DNA of 64,000 nt from Desmodus rotundus. Lineage: Eukaryota > Chordata > Mammalia > Chiroptera > Phyllostomidae. The position numbers and the translations under genes were made by a program. A model generated the notes under the pieces. It ran no database searches. It was given only the letters and a program-made list of their open reading frames with translations, and was not told the origin of the DNA. Every line of letters begins with the position of its first letter. Within the stretch, counting starts at the first letter, position 1. This document shows positions 47,682-59,718 of the stretch, one piece after another. The stretch covers positions 42,809,998 through 42,873,997 of the forward strand of contig NC_071391.1 of the NCBI RefSeq assembly GCF_022682495.2. Direction: 5' to 3'.

Positions 47682-48730
47682 ATAATCTTTATTTTCAGTG
47701 GCCATGTGCCTAGATAAAAGTCAGGGGTTCTAGTAAATAAAGAAGGGGACAATGGATAGTGGGTAACAACTAGCAGCTGCAACTACAGTGAACACTCTTC
47801 ATTCAGATGTACACACAGCTTATTCCCTCCTTCCAAGTCTCTGCTCAGAAAACTCACTGAGTTCTCTGACCACCCAATAGAAAATAGAAACACTCCCCCT
47901 GCCTTTTACTTCTTACCCTGCATTATTTTTCTCCATAGCACTTAATACCACCTCGTATATTTATTTAATTGCTTATTGTCCATTTCCCCTGACTAGAAAC
48001 ATAAGCTCCATGGTGGCAGATTCCAGTGGCTCTCTGTTCTCTCCCCATCCCCTGTGCTAGGCACCATGTGTAGGTAATCAGAGAATATTTGTGGGATAAA
48101 TGCTTAAATGTATAGCAATCACCTTAGTGAGAAAGAGGACAGATTCGAGACAGACTGCCTGGATTGAACACTTGACTTCCACACCACTTTCTAGTCGTGG
48201 GGTATTTTACCTCTTTCATTTTTTTTTGTAAAATGAAGATAATATTAGTATGTACCTTGCAGGGTTGTTGTGAGGATTAAGAGTTAATGTGTATAAAATG
48301 CTCAGAATAGAGCCTGGTGGATAATAAGCACTTGAGGTAATCGATATGTGCTAGCTGCGTGTTTTTGTTGCCCACAGCACTCTACAAAGTGCTGTTGACA
48401 TAATGGCAAACAAGCTACACCAGGGTTCAGTGCCAGCATAAATAAGGGCATGGGCCACCCTTCGTGGAAAGGACAACGAAGAGTCACAGAGTGACAGTGG
48501 ACTTTAAATTAGTTTAAGGCCTTAAAACAAGTTTTTCAGATGGATAAGGACAGAAGGAAATGCTGTTCAGTAACCTCTACTGAGTCCCCAACGGTGCCTA
48601 AAGATCTCATTGTTTCTTGTCAGTTCATTCTTCCATTCCGTGCAAAGATTATGTCAAACCTCCTGCACTCTCATCTTCCATTTTCTTCCACTTTACTTTC
48701 TGATAACCTCACCTATTAAAAAAAATAGAT
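47682..48730. other. Intergenic, MIR-like relic
   Basis: About 48170-48340 resembles a MIR ('aatgaagataatattagtatgtaccttgcagggttgttgtgaggattaa'). No gene seen. Confidence 0.5.
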
Positions 48731-49265
48731 GCTATATCAATGAGGGTTCTCCAGAGAAACAAAACCAATAGGATACAGGTATATATACATAAAGAAATTT
48801 ACTTTAAGTAATTTTCTCACACAATTGTTTGGGCCTGGTAAGTCCAAAATCTGTAGGGTAGGTCAGCATGCTAGAAACTCCGGCAGAAGTTAACACCTCA
48901 GTCTCGAGGCAGAATTTCTTCTCAGTGAAGTTTGTTTTTGCTTGTAAGGCCTTCAACTGATTGGATGAAGCCCACCCACGCTATTAAGGATAATTTCTTT
49001 TATTAAAGTCAACTGATTGTAGATGTTAAACACATCTGTAAATTGGATGAAGCCCACCCACGCTATTAAGGATAATTTCTTTTATTAAAGTCAACTGATT
49101 GTAGATGTTAAACACATCTGTAAAATACCTTCACAGCAATACCTAGTGTTTTAGGTCTTGTGTTTAGTGTTTGATTAGTGTTTAGGTATTGTCATTAGTG
49201 TTTGATTAAATAATGGGGTACTGTAACCTAGGCAAGTTGACACATAAAACTAACCATCACACATA
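48731..49265. repeat. Old interspersed repeat with an internal 82-bp tandem duplication
   Basis: Starts 'atgagggttctccagagaaacaaaaccaataggat' and ends 'caagttgacacataaaactaaccatcac', a common mammalian repeat I cannot name with certainty. Positions 48961-49042 are repeated exactly at 49043-49124. Confidence 0.75.
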
Positions 49266-52200
49266 CTATTTTAAAGGAATTCTCTCAATATCCCAAAACT
49301 GAACCCAAAACTATTTAGATCTACTTTCAGCCATTCCTCCCTCCTTCCTGTTACCAATAAGAGGTGCTCCTTCTCTCTCTAAAGCCAAGCTCTAGACCTT
49401 TGCTCTGGAACTATTCTCTTGTGCCTTCATTTTCTCAAGAACTATTTATTGAGCATCAATTATGATGGACTATTTTAGGTGGTTACATCAGTATACAAAA
49501 TGATAACATTGACAAAAACTGATTTATGGAGCTTACATTCCAGTGGAAGACAAAAATAATAAACAGACTGAGTAAATGATATATGTGATAGTACTATGTC
49601 AGAAAAACAGCAGAGGCTAAGTACAGATTCACTTCTCTTTTAATAAAAAGTCCTCTTTTTGTTATGTGAATAGTAGATTGAGCTGGGAGGAGACTGGAAG
49701 ATGTTCACTCAACAAATAAGTATCAAACACATATCATGTGCCAGGCACTGCGATAAGAATGCAATGGTGAACAGTACAGACATGGACTCTGACCTCATGA
49801 CCAACTGTTAGAAGTGCTACATGCCAAAAACATGAGGAATTATGGGAGCTGGATTCTGGAAAGTGTTGTTTGAGGAGAGTATTTGAACTAAGCACTCAAA
49901 ATGAGTAGTTCAGTAGGTAGAGGGAAAGCATTGCAAGCCAAGAAACAGCAGGTACAAAGGCCTTGAGATGGAAGTGTAGGACAGGTTAGAGGAATCGAAA
50001 GGCCAGTGTGATTAGAGCAGAGAGAGGGAGAGAGCAAGGTGTGGTTCAGCTCAATTCAACAAACAGTACTGACAGTCCAGTGTTTGAGTCGTTAGTAAGA
50101 TAAAGCTGAGTTAGGCAAGAGCTGGATCATGCAGGGCCTTGTAAGTCATGTGTAGAATGTCAGTTTTTATCCTAAGAATGGGAAACCATTGCAAAGTTTT
50201 GTGAATCAGGTTGTTTTCTGACTTGTGAATGGAGAACAGATTGGAGGGGTACAAAAGTAAATATGGGAAGAAGCAGCCATTGCAATAATCCTTGTGGGAG
50301 ATTGTGAAGATGAAGAGAAGCAGACAGAATCAACAGATATTCAGAAATGTAAACTGATAGGATTTGGCATTTGAGCGAAGGGATGAGTAGTTTCTAGCTT
50401 CTGCAACTGGGTGAGTATTTTCCTCCAGGCGTAGGAGGAAAGTTTATGAGGAAACACGTTGAGTTGAGGATGTTTTTGAGATACCTAAGTGGAGATGTCA
50501 GTCTCAGAGGAGAGATCTGGGAGTCATCAGTAACCAAATCTCAGAGTGCAGATGAAACAATCCTATGAAAAATAGACTGAGTAAGAACAAGACCTAGAGA
50601 AACTTTTAGAGTTAAAGGCTGGAGGTGAGTGAGCCTGCAAAAGAAGCTAAGAAGCTATGATCAACGAGGTAGTAGTAAAAGTGTGTGAGTGGAATCGCAG
50701 ATGCTAACGGAAGACTGTTGATGAGAAACTAGTCAATACACCAGATGCTACTGAGAAGTAAGTTGAGGACTGGGAAATAACCACTGGGTTTTGAAACATG
50801 AAGGTCATTTGGTGAGCAAGTATGACCTCAGGAAGAACCATTTCGAGGATAAAGGTTGTAGAAGTCAAAAACAGACTGGGTGGAGGAATGGGATGGAGAG
50901 GGCCAAAGTATCCAACTGTTTTTTGTATAAAGTGGAAAAATTAGGATGGCAGCTGAAGGGGAAATGAGGTACAGAATAGTTTGTTTTTTTCTAACAGGGA
51001 AGACTTTGGCATGTTTAAACACTGATGAGAATTTAGTAAAGTGGTAGAAAGTTGGGGATTCCAAAAAAAGGATGGACTAGGATTCAGGTCACAGAAATAG
51101 GCATTGGCCTTAAAAATGCTTGCTGTTTAGACAGAAGAGAATGATGTGGATTAGGTGGGTGACCAGATGTTGTGAAAGTTCTCAACTGACAGCTTCTACT
51201 TTTGTCTATGAAGAAATACGTAGCCTGCAGGAAGTGAAAGGAATGATGGTGATGGGGGCAGGGGAGGGCCAATAAGATGCTGGAGAACGTTGGTTTGAAA
51301 TACTCATTGCAGCAAGCAGAAGAGATGACTGGAAAAACCCAGTGGCGTTTTGGGGCTCCGACTCCATCTGAAATTGCTAACCATGAATTCATAGTGACAT
51401 AAATCTGCTTTACAGCTGTTTCCTTAGACAGCCTTTGGCTGTCCAAACACAGGCAGAGACACATTTCATTTTACCTAAGCATCCAAAAGAGATGAGAGGT
51501 AAAGAAATGCAGCCTATTCCAAGAGAATCACTAGAATTTAAGCCGGATAGAAATCTAAAGAAAAGGTATAAGCAATAGCCTGACTATTGCCAGTGAAATC
51601 AAAAAATGATAGTAGAGGAATAGTTAAATAAAGTGGAAAGAACATGATCAGTGAGTAAGATGCAAATAAGTGTTTTGAAGGTGAAAGAGCAGTTTGGGGT
51701 GAAGACAATGGTCAGGATATAACTATAGGAGTGGACCTAAGAAAGTGGAAATCATTGGAGATTGTGTCAAAGAACTAAGAGACCAAAATACTGAATGAAG
51801 TGTGCAAGTAAACATCAAGTATCAGAGTGGATAGGAAGACCAAGGGCTAGGTATTTAGAGCAAAGTAGGAGAGTGGTAGTTACCATGGACAAATGACGAG
51901 AAGATGGTATACTTCAATGGCCTCAAAGGAATTAGACTTTGCAAAGCAGTGGGCAGTTATGTTCTGAAGCCACAATGGCAGGAACACTAACCCTGTCTCC
52001 AATATGTCTCTGGTAAAGGGATAAAGTTTTGCCAACATTTATTTCCACTGTGCTTGAAACACCATATGCTCTCATTAAGCCAATGGCTGCTGCTTTATGA
52101 CAAGACCTGAGGGAGACTTCAGCAGATGGAAAATGGATAGTAAGACTAAGGCTCTTAAGTATGAAGAGAAAAGAACCAGGACAGAGATTGGAAATTTAAG

Positions 52201-53410
52201 AAAGGGGCTAATTGATGAATCAGACCAAGGGACATTTGTTTTTCCATGCCTGAGGACAGGTTTGGTACAGATGAGTAAGCAAACAGAAGCTCTCGAAGTT
52301 CAAATATGTTCCCAGCCCATCTCAAATAATTACTAATTACGTGATGTGGAAACACAGATAATTCACAATCATCTGGAAGTTTAATTACATGGAAGTTTAC
52401 TGCAAAGACACCCAAAAATGTTGATACGGAAAAATCCTCCCACCAGCAGCACAATATCCTGGGTCCCCATTTCCCTGTCTCTGGAAGTTAGGAAGTTCAC
52501 AAACTGTTTTACCTGCATTTATACTTTCCAAGGAAAGGGTTATACTGGGTAGACATGAAGCCACTTGGTAATGAAGTTCCTAGTAAGCAACTTTTACTTT
52601 CTAATAAAACTTTCTATTCGGTTTGTTCAAAAGATAGCAGCTAACAAGGCAAAAAGCTAATTGGAGCCACTTCTCTGAACAGGTAACTGTGTAAGACATG
52701 TTTCTAGTACATTCTGGATTCTTGCTTCATCATCTGTTAAGGGGGATATAATACCTCTTAGTTGTAATAAAGACTAAAGTAAAGCATGGCATATACCAAC
52801 ATCAGAACCTATACAAAGTAGGGGCTCAATAGATATTATTTTGAGAGGTAGCCTGGTGCAATAAAAAGAACATGGATTTTAAAGTCAGATCTGTATTTTA
52901 ATACAGGGTCTGCTATTAGAGAACCTCAATCTCCTGATCTGAACAAGGGAGAAAACTGTACTTTGTGGGTGGTTGTAAGAAGTTACTTTTATTATCGTGG
53001 GAACCAATGTCTACGAGCTTCCACTTCTTCTATAAAAATGAAACACGGTCACTTAATGGAGTGAGGAGGGGGATTAGGAGAGCAGTGAAGATGGAAATAA
53101 CTGTCGTGGTGATTAAGAACAGTGAACAGGCTAGGAACCCACAAAGGGCTGTTCATTGGTAATGAGGGCTTGATTGAAGTTGCAAACCTTAAACATTTAG
53201 TGGCATTCAATATACAGCTCTGTGTTTCTCCAGCAGTTTGAATGGAGTAACAGAAAAGATTAAACAGCTGGAATGACATAAAAAAAGACACAATGGCAGC
53301 AAGAAAATGGAGTGGAGTGGTAGGTCATTCACACTGCTGAATGCACAAGTAAATTCCACAAAGGGGTTGGGCAAGAAAAACAATGGACAGGCTAGAATTA
53401 GAACTCACAG
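49266..53410. other. Intergenic, old repeats, no gene seen
   Basis: About 49700-50600 is a long copy of the ancient repeat in findings ('atcatgtgccaggcactgcgataagaatgcaatggtgaacagtac'). The rest has no coding, RNA or recognisable repeat signal. Confidence 0.5.
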
Positions 53411-53625
53411 CCCCAGCTGGTGTAGCTCGGTGGATTGAGTGCAAGCCTGTGAACCAAAGGGTTGCCAGTTTGATTCCCAGTCAGGGCACATGCCTGGGTT
53501 ATGGGCTAGGTCCCCAGTAGTGGGCCCTTGAGAGGCAACCACACACTGATGTTTCTCTCCCTCTCTTTCTCCCTGCCTTCCTCTCTCTCTTAAAAATAAA
53601 TAAATAAAACCTTTAAAAAATGCAC
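53411..53625 (+). mobile_element. VES SINE
   Basis: Well preserved: head 'ccccagctggtgtagctcggtggattgag', core 'ccagtttgattcccagtcagggcacatgcctgggtt', CT tail and AAATAAATAAATAAA end. A clear target-site duplication is not seen. Confidence 0.9.
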
Positions 53626-54095
53626 AGAACAGGCACAGTGGGAACAACATGGAGTAGGGAGTAAAGGAGCTGGAATTAGGAGATTATAAATATGCAGTAA
53701 GGTATTAAAGTAACATTAAAGAGGCCCCAAAGATCTTGCTTTATCCCTTCTTTTCCATAACCACCACTATCTATGTCCGCTTTGGGTTTCTCTCTCTCAA
53801 GTCTGACCGTATTGCAGAATATGGTCCCTCATGTTTCCCTCTTTCTAACTGCCCCTGAAGACAAGAACAAAGACCTTCTTTGCTTAAATGTTTTACTGAT
53901 CATTCAGGAAGATAGAAAACAGTAAAAAAGTAACAACTTGGGGAAATGGTTAGTTTCAAGACACCCCAGAATTCTTACAAATTTCATCTGTTCTGGAGCT
54001 TCTGACTTTATAAGGAAGTAGTCCCTAAAAACCCTATGATTTCTGGATCTTAGCTATCTCCTTTCCCTAAATATGGCAGATTCCTTCTTTAAGAC

Positions 54096-54138
54096 ACAGC
54101 ACACACACACACACTCACACACACACACACACACACAC
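54096..54138. repeat. AC microsatellite
   Basis: About 21 AC units with one CTC interruption, just past the TIMM10B 3' end. Similar runs at 22403-22422, 28918-28935 and 40744-40769. Confidence 0.95.
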
Positions 54139-54439
54139 TAAGTTATGAATGAATGCATACCTTACTCACAAGTGAGCCATTAAATTCAGACAGATTTAAG
54201 TTAATGGCGGCTAGACAGCGCTCCCATTTTCTTGTCATCTGGCCAGGAACCACCTCCTGTGGCCATTACCAACCTTAAAACTGTACACACAGACCTTGCT
54301 TTAACCAGGTGGGTGCCTAGGCATGAATGTTGAGGTTTTCCTTCTACACAAAGAAGGCAATTTCTCTGCTGCCAGGGTTGATGCCAGCAGATATGCACTG
54401 ACATAATAAAGTGGGCAAAGCTTCCCTGCCCAGAACATA

Positions 54440-54625
54440 AACCAAACAGAATAAAAGCGGGTTTATTACTCCAGGAAAAGGAGCAACAATACCCAGCTCT
54501 CAGGGAACCCCTCACTCTGTATAGACAGGCTGCACCCAGCCCCAGGTCCACAGGCTCCTTCAACGTGAGGGTCCATCCAGTGCCTCCCTTCCCCTCCCAT
54601 CCAGTGCCTCCCTTAGTAGGGACGG
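54440..54625 (-). terminator. TIMM10B 3' UTR and polyadenylation signal
   Basis: Downstream of the stop, a minus-strand AATAAA is at 54467-54462, a normal distance for a short 3' UTR. The UTR contains an 18-base direct repeat (see findings). Confidence 0.65.
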
Positions 54626-54799
54626 CTAGCTGCCTGACGGTGAGTTTCCAGGCCGTCCAGCAACACCTGGCACAGCTGAGGCAGCCTCGTAGTCTGCGAT
54701 GCGGCGCTGCACCAGGGCAGGCATGAGCTTCACATAAGCGGCCATGAGGCGGTGGTTGGAATGGATCAGCTTCCCAGCACAGCTGTGCAGACAGGCCTC
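54626..54799 (-). CDS. TIMM10B: TIMM10B coding exon 3 with stop
   Basis: Acceptor GTCTTCCTTCCAG. Holds the second CX3C motif ([20 protein letters not shown]) and ends SPSGS then TAG at 54628-54626. Confidence 0.96.
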   Translation of the reverse strand, partial: EACLHSCAGKLIHSNHRLMAAYVKLMPALVQRRIADYEAASAVPGVAGRPGNSPSGS

Positions 54800-55325
54800 C
54801 TGGAAGGAAGACAGGGTGGAGGGGAGACCAAAGGTGTCCTGTCAGGTCCGTCTCCGTCCTTCCCATCCCCAGCCCAGGAGCGAGGATCATGGAAAGACCT
54901 GAGCCAAAGGAAAGGGAAGTGGGAGGAGGACAGCAGTGTACGGTTAACTCAGAGGAGGAAGACTTTTAACTCCCTGCTCGGTTCCCCACCTCCTCAGCAT
55001 CCAGAGCTCGGTGGTGCAGGCTGGGCACGCAGCGCTGGAAGCAGAGTTCTGTCATCCGATTGTAGACCAACAGGAAGTCCCGCAACTGGGAGAGAAGGGG
55101 ACCAAGAACTCAGCAATAAGGGAGACACCTCAATTCCAGGCCGCGACGCTTAGACGTTTCCCACGACCGCGCACCATGGCTTAAAGTCCCCAGCCCTCGG
55201 ATCTCTAGATCTCCGGGGTCCATTCCCTGCGGACGGGGATGCGAGTCAAATGTAAGGTCCCGAAACCACTTTTAGCTGCTACTCACATTCCTTAGCTGCT
55301 GCTGCTCCTGCTGCTGCTGCTCCAT
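54626..55325 (-). CDS. TIMM10B: TIMM10B (Tim9b/FXC1), mitochondrial import inner membrane translocase subunit, join of 3 exons
   Basis: Small Tim chaperone of the intermembrane space, a component of the TIM22 complex that inserts multispanning carriers into the inner membrane. Exons 55325-55287, 55085-54990 and 54799-54626 give 102 aa plus stop (human form is 103 aa). Twin CX3C motifs are present: CFQRC at residues 28-32 and CLHSC at 48-52. These form the two disulphides of the family. The N-terminus is a short Gln/Glu tract ([13 protein letters not shown]) encoded by CAG/GAG repeats. The end reads ...[17 protein letters not shown], as in mammalian orthologues. There is no cleavable presequence, as expected for small Tims. 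It diverges from ARFIP2 across a CpG-rich promoter. Confidence 0.97.
54990..55085 (-). CDS. TIMM10B: TIMM10B coding exon 2
   Basis: Thirty-two codons, acceptor CCTTCTCTCCCAG, donor GTGGGGAAC. Holds the first CX3C motif ([19 protein letters not shown]). Confidence 0.95.
55287..55325 (-). CDS. TIMM10B: TIMM10B coding exon 1
   Basis: Thirteen codons from ATG to a GTGAGTAGC donor; encodes the poly-Gln start. It is followed by a 201-base intron. Confidence 0.93.
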
Positions 55326-55560
55326 CCGACCACAAGCACACGCCTGACCTCACTTCCTTTACAGTTTTGTTTTTTTTTTAACGCCCCGGAAGAAATCTCT
55401 CTACGATCCCCACGATTGAGGGGGTTAGCTCAAGGACCGCCCTGCCCCCAGCTTTAATGTCACTTCCGCCCTTATGATCTGCGACGTGGCCGGCTTCTTC
55501 TGCCCGGGAGAGGACGTCACTTCCACCGATTTCTTGACCTGCTGCTAGGTTCGCGACGGG
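55326..55560. promoter_or_regulatory. Bidirectional promoter between TIMM10B and ARFIP2
   Basis: Only about 120-240 bases separate the TIMM10B start from the probable 5' exon of ARFIP2. The stretch is CpG-rich and has no TATA box. Divergent housekeeping pairs usually share such a promoter (inference). Confidence 0.6.
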
Positions 55561-55628
55561 AACTGGAGCCGGAGGTCCCCGCGCGGCCCGGGCCTGGCGC
55601 CCTGAGGGGAAGAGCGGCCCAGCCAGAG
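55500..55628 (+). other. ARFIP2: ARFIP2 probable non-coding first exon
   Basis: CpG-rich sequence ending at a consensus donor (CCAGAG then GTGAGAG, GT at 55629). The coding exon at 56412 has an acceptor (GGGCTTTGCAG) and 36 bases of 5' UTR, so an upstream exon is required. The 5' boundary is a guess. Confidence 0.55.
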
Positions 55629-56411
55629 GTGAGAGAGGCATACTTGGTCGAGGGGAAATTGAATGCATGAACCTGTCCTGAAAGCAAGATATGTCTGAGC
55701 CCAGGGGATGATGAGGACACACCTGATGCCCAGGTGTATGGGTTTGGGGGAACTGGGAAACACACCTGGGGAGAGAGAGGACTGATTTTGGAAGAGATCG
55801 CCTATGTCCTGGGAAAAAGAGACTTTTCCCAGAGGCTGGGAACATACACAAATTGATTCAACTAAGGCCTGGTCGGGAGGGCCGGAGGAAAAGAAGGTGC
55901 ATGGGATGCAGGAGGGGAAGATCACTTGAAGGAAAGGGAAAGAAACATTACAGGGGTGTTAAAGGCCAAGCTGTGATAATATACATGAGCCCTGGAAAGG
56001 GGTTCATCTCCTGATAGGGAGAAGCACCTGCATGGGGATCAGCTCCAAGAGAATACAGACTTTATCTGTCTTGTTCACTGCTGTATTTCCATGACTTCAG
56101 GTAGTGCATGGCACACAGTAGGTACTCAGTAAGTGTCTATTGAATGATTGAATGCATGAATGATCACCGGAGTCCTGGTGGGGTTGGAGGGTCATGAGGA
56201 GACTCCTGAGGCTTGGGTGTGCATGTGTGAAACTATGCACCTTGGGAGGAAGTGATGCATATACTACCTGAGGAAAGGTGTGGTAGCCAAACTCCAGAAC
56301 ACTCAAGGCCTGGGACAACCTCTGAGACCTCAGAAATGGTGGGGGAGACCTTTCTCTTCTAGGGCCTTGGCCAGTTTCCAGAAGTGTTTGTGTTGGGCTT
56401 TGCAGGGCACT

Positions 56412-56546
56412 GGGGTGGAAGCATCGACGCCAGTCCCTTCCCTAGCCATGACGGACGGGATCCTAGGGAAGGCAGCCACAATGGAGATCCCCATCCATGG
56501 GAATGGCGAAGCTGGGCAGCTTCCTGAGGATGATGGGCTGGAGCAG
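56412..56546 (+). CDS. ARFIP2: ARFIP2 exon with start codon (coding from 56448)
   Basis: ATG at 56448 in context TAGCCATGACG, then [20 protein letters not shown]; 33 codons before GTGCTTCTG. A second Met is at codon 12. Confidence 0.96.
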
Positions 56547-59500
56547 GTGCTTCTGTTTGATTCTTCTTGTTTCAATTTCGGAATCCCAACTTATAAACCC
56601 TGGGCTCTCACTCTATTCCAATAACCTTCCCTAACTTCCCTAACTCCCTTCAATGTTTTTACAAATCTTCATTCTGATTCTGTGCAGACTTCCCTTGTGT
56701 GCTCTCTCTATGATGCTTCAATCCAAGCTTGTTCTCACTCCCAAAATGCTTCAGCTGCCCCTATGTTCCTGAAGCCCTCCTCTTCTCTGGCCTATAGGAC
56801 CTCCAGCAGGTGATGGTGTCAGGACCCAACCTCAATGAAACCAGCATTGTGTCTGGTGGCTATGGGGGCTCTGGTGATGGACTCATCCCCACAGGTATGA
56901 ATGATCAGAACAGGAAGTTTGAGTGGAGAGGGGGAGAGGAATGGTTCTGGGGAGCATAGGATATGTCTAAGAAAGCTTGAATTATCTTTAGAGGTCTTGG
57001 AAACCTCTACTAGTATGAACTTTATAGACTCTTCTCACCCCAGGGCCAGTTCCCAGGCTTCTCCAACTGCTCCCATTTGCCATTTCCCCTGAGATGCACC
57101 CTTTTTGTGCCACCACCACCTGAATCAAGTTAAGAACTCTGTTCCAAAGAAGTTTCCCCTCCTCTGGAGCTTGATGCTGATTGGGAACTTTATGAGACTT
57201 CTCAGAGTTTTACTTTAGACTCTAAATTTAGAGGAATAAACAGACCTGAGTCTCACACTGACTAGGATTCCACATGGGAATGTCAAGCAGGTTTCCTGTT
57301 ATCAGGATCACCATCCTTGACCTCTCACCCCACACTCAGCATATTTCCTTCTGTTTCCTCTGCCCCTGCACACCAGCAGCCCCCTCTTCCTTCCCCTTCG
57401 AATCCCCACCACTGCCTCAGAAGGAGGCCATAATATATTGGGAGTTGGGTCTCAGGGCACAAGATGAGTTCCTTCTAGTGAGTAGGAGAATCTAATTGTC
57501 TCTAGCTTCTGCTCCTTCAGGGAAGTCATTTTCAGGTGCTGGGAGGGAATTATGGGTGGAACCACATACTTCTGAGAGAGACTGGTGTCAGAGAACTTGG
57601 TCCTTTAGGGTCTGGCCGCCATCCATCTCACAGTGCCACTCCTGCTGGCCCCGGAGATGAGGTGGCTCGGGGCATCGCTGGAGAGAAGTTTGACATCGTC
57701 AAGAAATGGGGCATCAACACATATAAGGTGGGATTCAAGCACTTGTCCCTTTCCCCAAACTCCCCCTGGGTACCTTATTTCCTTTTCCCAGATCCAAATA
57801 TTCCATCTGTGGCTGAGACTAGGAACGTGGGTATGCTGGGGTACATACCTGTTGTGGGCGCAGGGTGCTAGGGTTTCTGACTTATTCCCCCACTTCCCAA
57901 TCAGTGCACAAAGCAGCTGTTATCAGAGCGATTTGGCCGAGGCTCCCGGACCGTGGACCTGGAGCTAGAGCTGCAGATTGAGTTGCTACGTGAGACGAAG
58001 CGCAAGTATGAGAGTGTCTTGCAGCTGGGCCGGGCACTGACAGCTCACCTCTACAGCCTGCTGCAGACCCAGCATGCACTAGGTGATGCCTTTGCTGACC
58101 TCAGCCAGAAGTCCCCAGAGCTTCAGGTGCCTAGCCAGACCAAACAGGGTGGGGGGACTGGGCCCAGGCTGTCCCAGGCAGTCACCCCTCAGCCTCCCTC
58201 CCTCCCTCCTGCAGCCCAGAGGGAGAACCCCTCCAGGGTGGGCCCAGCCCTGCCCCCAGCAGCACTCACCTGTGGAGGCAGCCTAAGGGTTTGTACAGAG
58301 GTCCAGAAGTTGGAGGGACTGGGGGAGGTGGCACACAAGGTGCCTCACAAGTAACCCTTCTCTGCATTGGTGAGAATGCCTTTGATGCTCAGCCTAATCG
58401 GAGCCCCTCCCTTGCCTGCTGCACTAGCTTTCTCTGTTCTAGCCCTGTGAACTTATCTGAGACCCCACCCCCACCCCAGGCATCCCCAGGGTGGCCCCAC
58501 TAACTTTCTGGCTAAGAGCCTTACTGGAGGCAGTCCTTGGTTGTTGCAGTTTTGATGGCTGCTTTCTCCCTGGGGAAGAGGGGAATGAAGGGCCCTACAG
58601 CTTCAGTCAGGTAGGGACACTTTCTTACGGCCTGTCCCTCCCTTCTGCCCTCAGGAGGAATTTGGCTACAATGCAGAGACACAGAAGCTGCTGTGCAAGA
58701 ATGGAGAGACACTACTAGGGGCTGTGAACTTCTTTGTCTCTAGCATCAACACTTTGGTCACCAAGACCATGGAAGACACACTCATGACTGTCAAACAGTA
58801 TGAGGCTGCCAGGTGTGGGCACTGGCAGGGCCTAGGGTTTTGGGAGTTGGCTGGCTTGGGTGGAAGTTTTAGATTAGGGATATAAGAATTAAGCAAGGAA
58901 AGGAGACTGTGCAGGACAAAGGAGTGGAGATGAGCCTGTATCACCCCTTCCCAGGCTGGAATATGATGCCTACCGAACAGACTTAGAGGAGCTGAGCCTA
59001 GGCCCCCGGGATGCAGGGACGCGTGGTCGACTTGAGAGTGCCCAGGCCACTTTCCAGGCCCATCGAGACAAATATGAGAAGCTTCGGGGAGATGTGGCCA
59101 TCAAGCTCAAGTTCCTGGAAGAAAACAAGGTGCAAACCCCACCCCTTGGACCCCTGCCCACTTCCCCATCTGTAACACTGACCGGCCCTATCGATGGATG
59201 GGAAAATGCAGCCGAACTAAGGAGTGGGATCTTCCCCTGGCCCCCTCAACCCTTGGACCTTTCCAGATCTCCCTCCTTCCAATCCCTAACCCTTTTCTGT
59301 TGAAGAATTGGCTGCAGGTCCCATGATCATGACAGAAAAATCATGCTCTGAGCTGCAGTGATTTTTCAGAAATCAGAATCCCAGGCCCAGCAAATCAAGT
59401 CAGGGTTTTTCCATCAGATTGACACTTTGACTCCCTTGTTGGAGTTCAGCCCCCACCCCAAAAGCATTGTCAGAGAGTCCATGCACCCCTGGTCTGGGCT

Positions 59501-59718
59501 CAGGCTCAGCCCCTCAAGAAGGGCATCTGAGTCTAGCCTCAGCTGACCCTCTGGACCCCCAGATCAAGGTGATGCACAAGCAGCTGCTGCTCTTCCACAA
59601 TGCTGTGTCTGCCTACTTTGCTGGGAACCAGAAACAACTGGAGCAGACCCTGCAGCAGTTCAACATCAAGCTGAGGCCTCCTGGAGCCGAGAAGCCCTCC
59701 TGGCTAGAGGAGCAGTGA
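56448..59718 (+). CDS. ARFIP2: ARFIP2, arfaptin-2, join of 7 coding exons
   Basis: BAR-domain protein that binds ARL1/ARF1 and RAC1 at the trans-Golgi and senses curved PI4P membranes. Coding exons 56448-56546, 56798-56894, 57609-57727, 57905-58126, 58655-58812, 58955-59129 and 59563-59718 join in phase to 341 codons plus TGA, the same length as the human protein. Residues 1-75 are the flexible acidic/Gly-Ser N-terminus. [20 protein letters not shown] (about 93-112) starts the arfaptin-homology region. The three-helix BAR fold runs through [20 protein letters not shown] to [20 protein letters not shown]. All consensus splice sites are GT-AG. It reads as intact, with no frameshift. Confidence 0.98.
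56798..56894 (+). CDS. ARFIP2: ARFIP2 coding exon 2
   Basis: Acceptor CTGGCCTATAG, donor GTATGAATG. Encodes [20 protein letters not shown] and a Gly-rich run. Confidence 0.97.
57609..57727 (+). CDS. ARFIP2: ARFIP2 coding exon 3
   Basis: Acceptor GGTCCTTTAG. Encodes [20 protein letters not shown] and then [16 protein letters not shown], the start of the arfaptin homology domain. Confidence 0.97.
57905..58126 (+). CDS. ARFIP2: ARFIP2 coding exon 4
   Basis: Seventy-four codons; first BAR helix, [20 protein letters not shown] to ...[12 protein letters not shown]. Donor GTGCCTAGC is weak, with C at +4. Confidence 0.98.
58655..58812 (+). CDS. ARFIP2: ARFIP2 coding exon 5
   Basis: Acceptor CTTCTGCCCTCAG, donor GTGTGGGC. 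Encodes [20 protein letters not shown] to ...[11 protein letters not shown], second BAR helix. Confidence 0.98.
58955..59129 (+). CDS. ARFIP2: ARFIP2 coding exon 6
   Basis: Acceptor ACCCCTTCCCAG, donor GTGCAAACC. Encodes [20 protein letters not shown] to ...[11 protein letters not shown]. Confidence 0.98.
59563..59718 (+). CDS. ARFIP2: ARFIP2 last coding exon
   Basis: Acceptor CTGGACCCCCAG. Encodes [20 protein letters not shown] to ...[11 protein letters not shown] and TGA at 59716-59718. Confidence 0.98.
   Translation: MKVMHKQLLLFHNAVSAYFAGNQKQLEQTLQQFNIKLRPPGAEKPSWLEEQ

Noticed and set aside
54201..54890. Minus-strand frame of 229 codons overlapping TIMM10B
   Set aside because: It runs through the last TIMM10B exon in another frame and into the 3' UTR. 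TIMM10B in its own frame matches the known protein.
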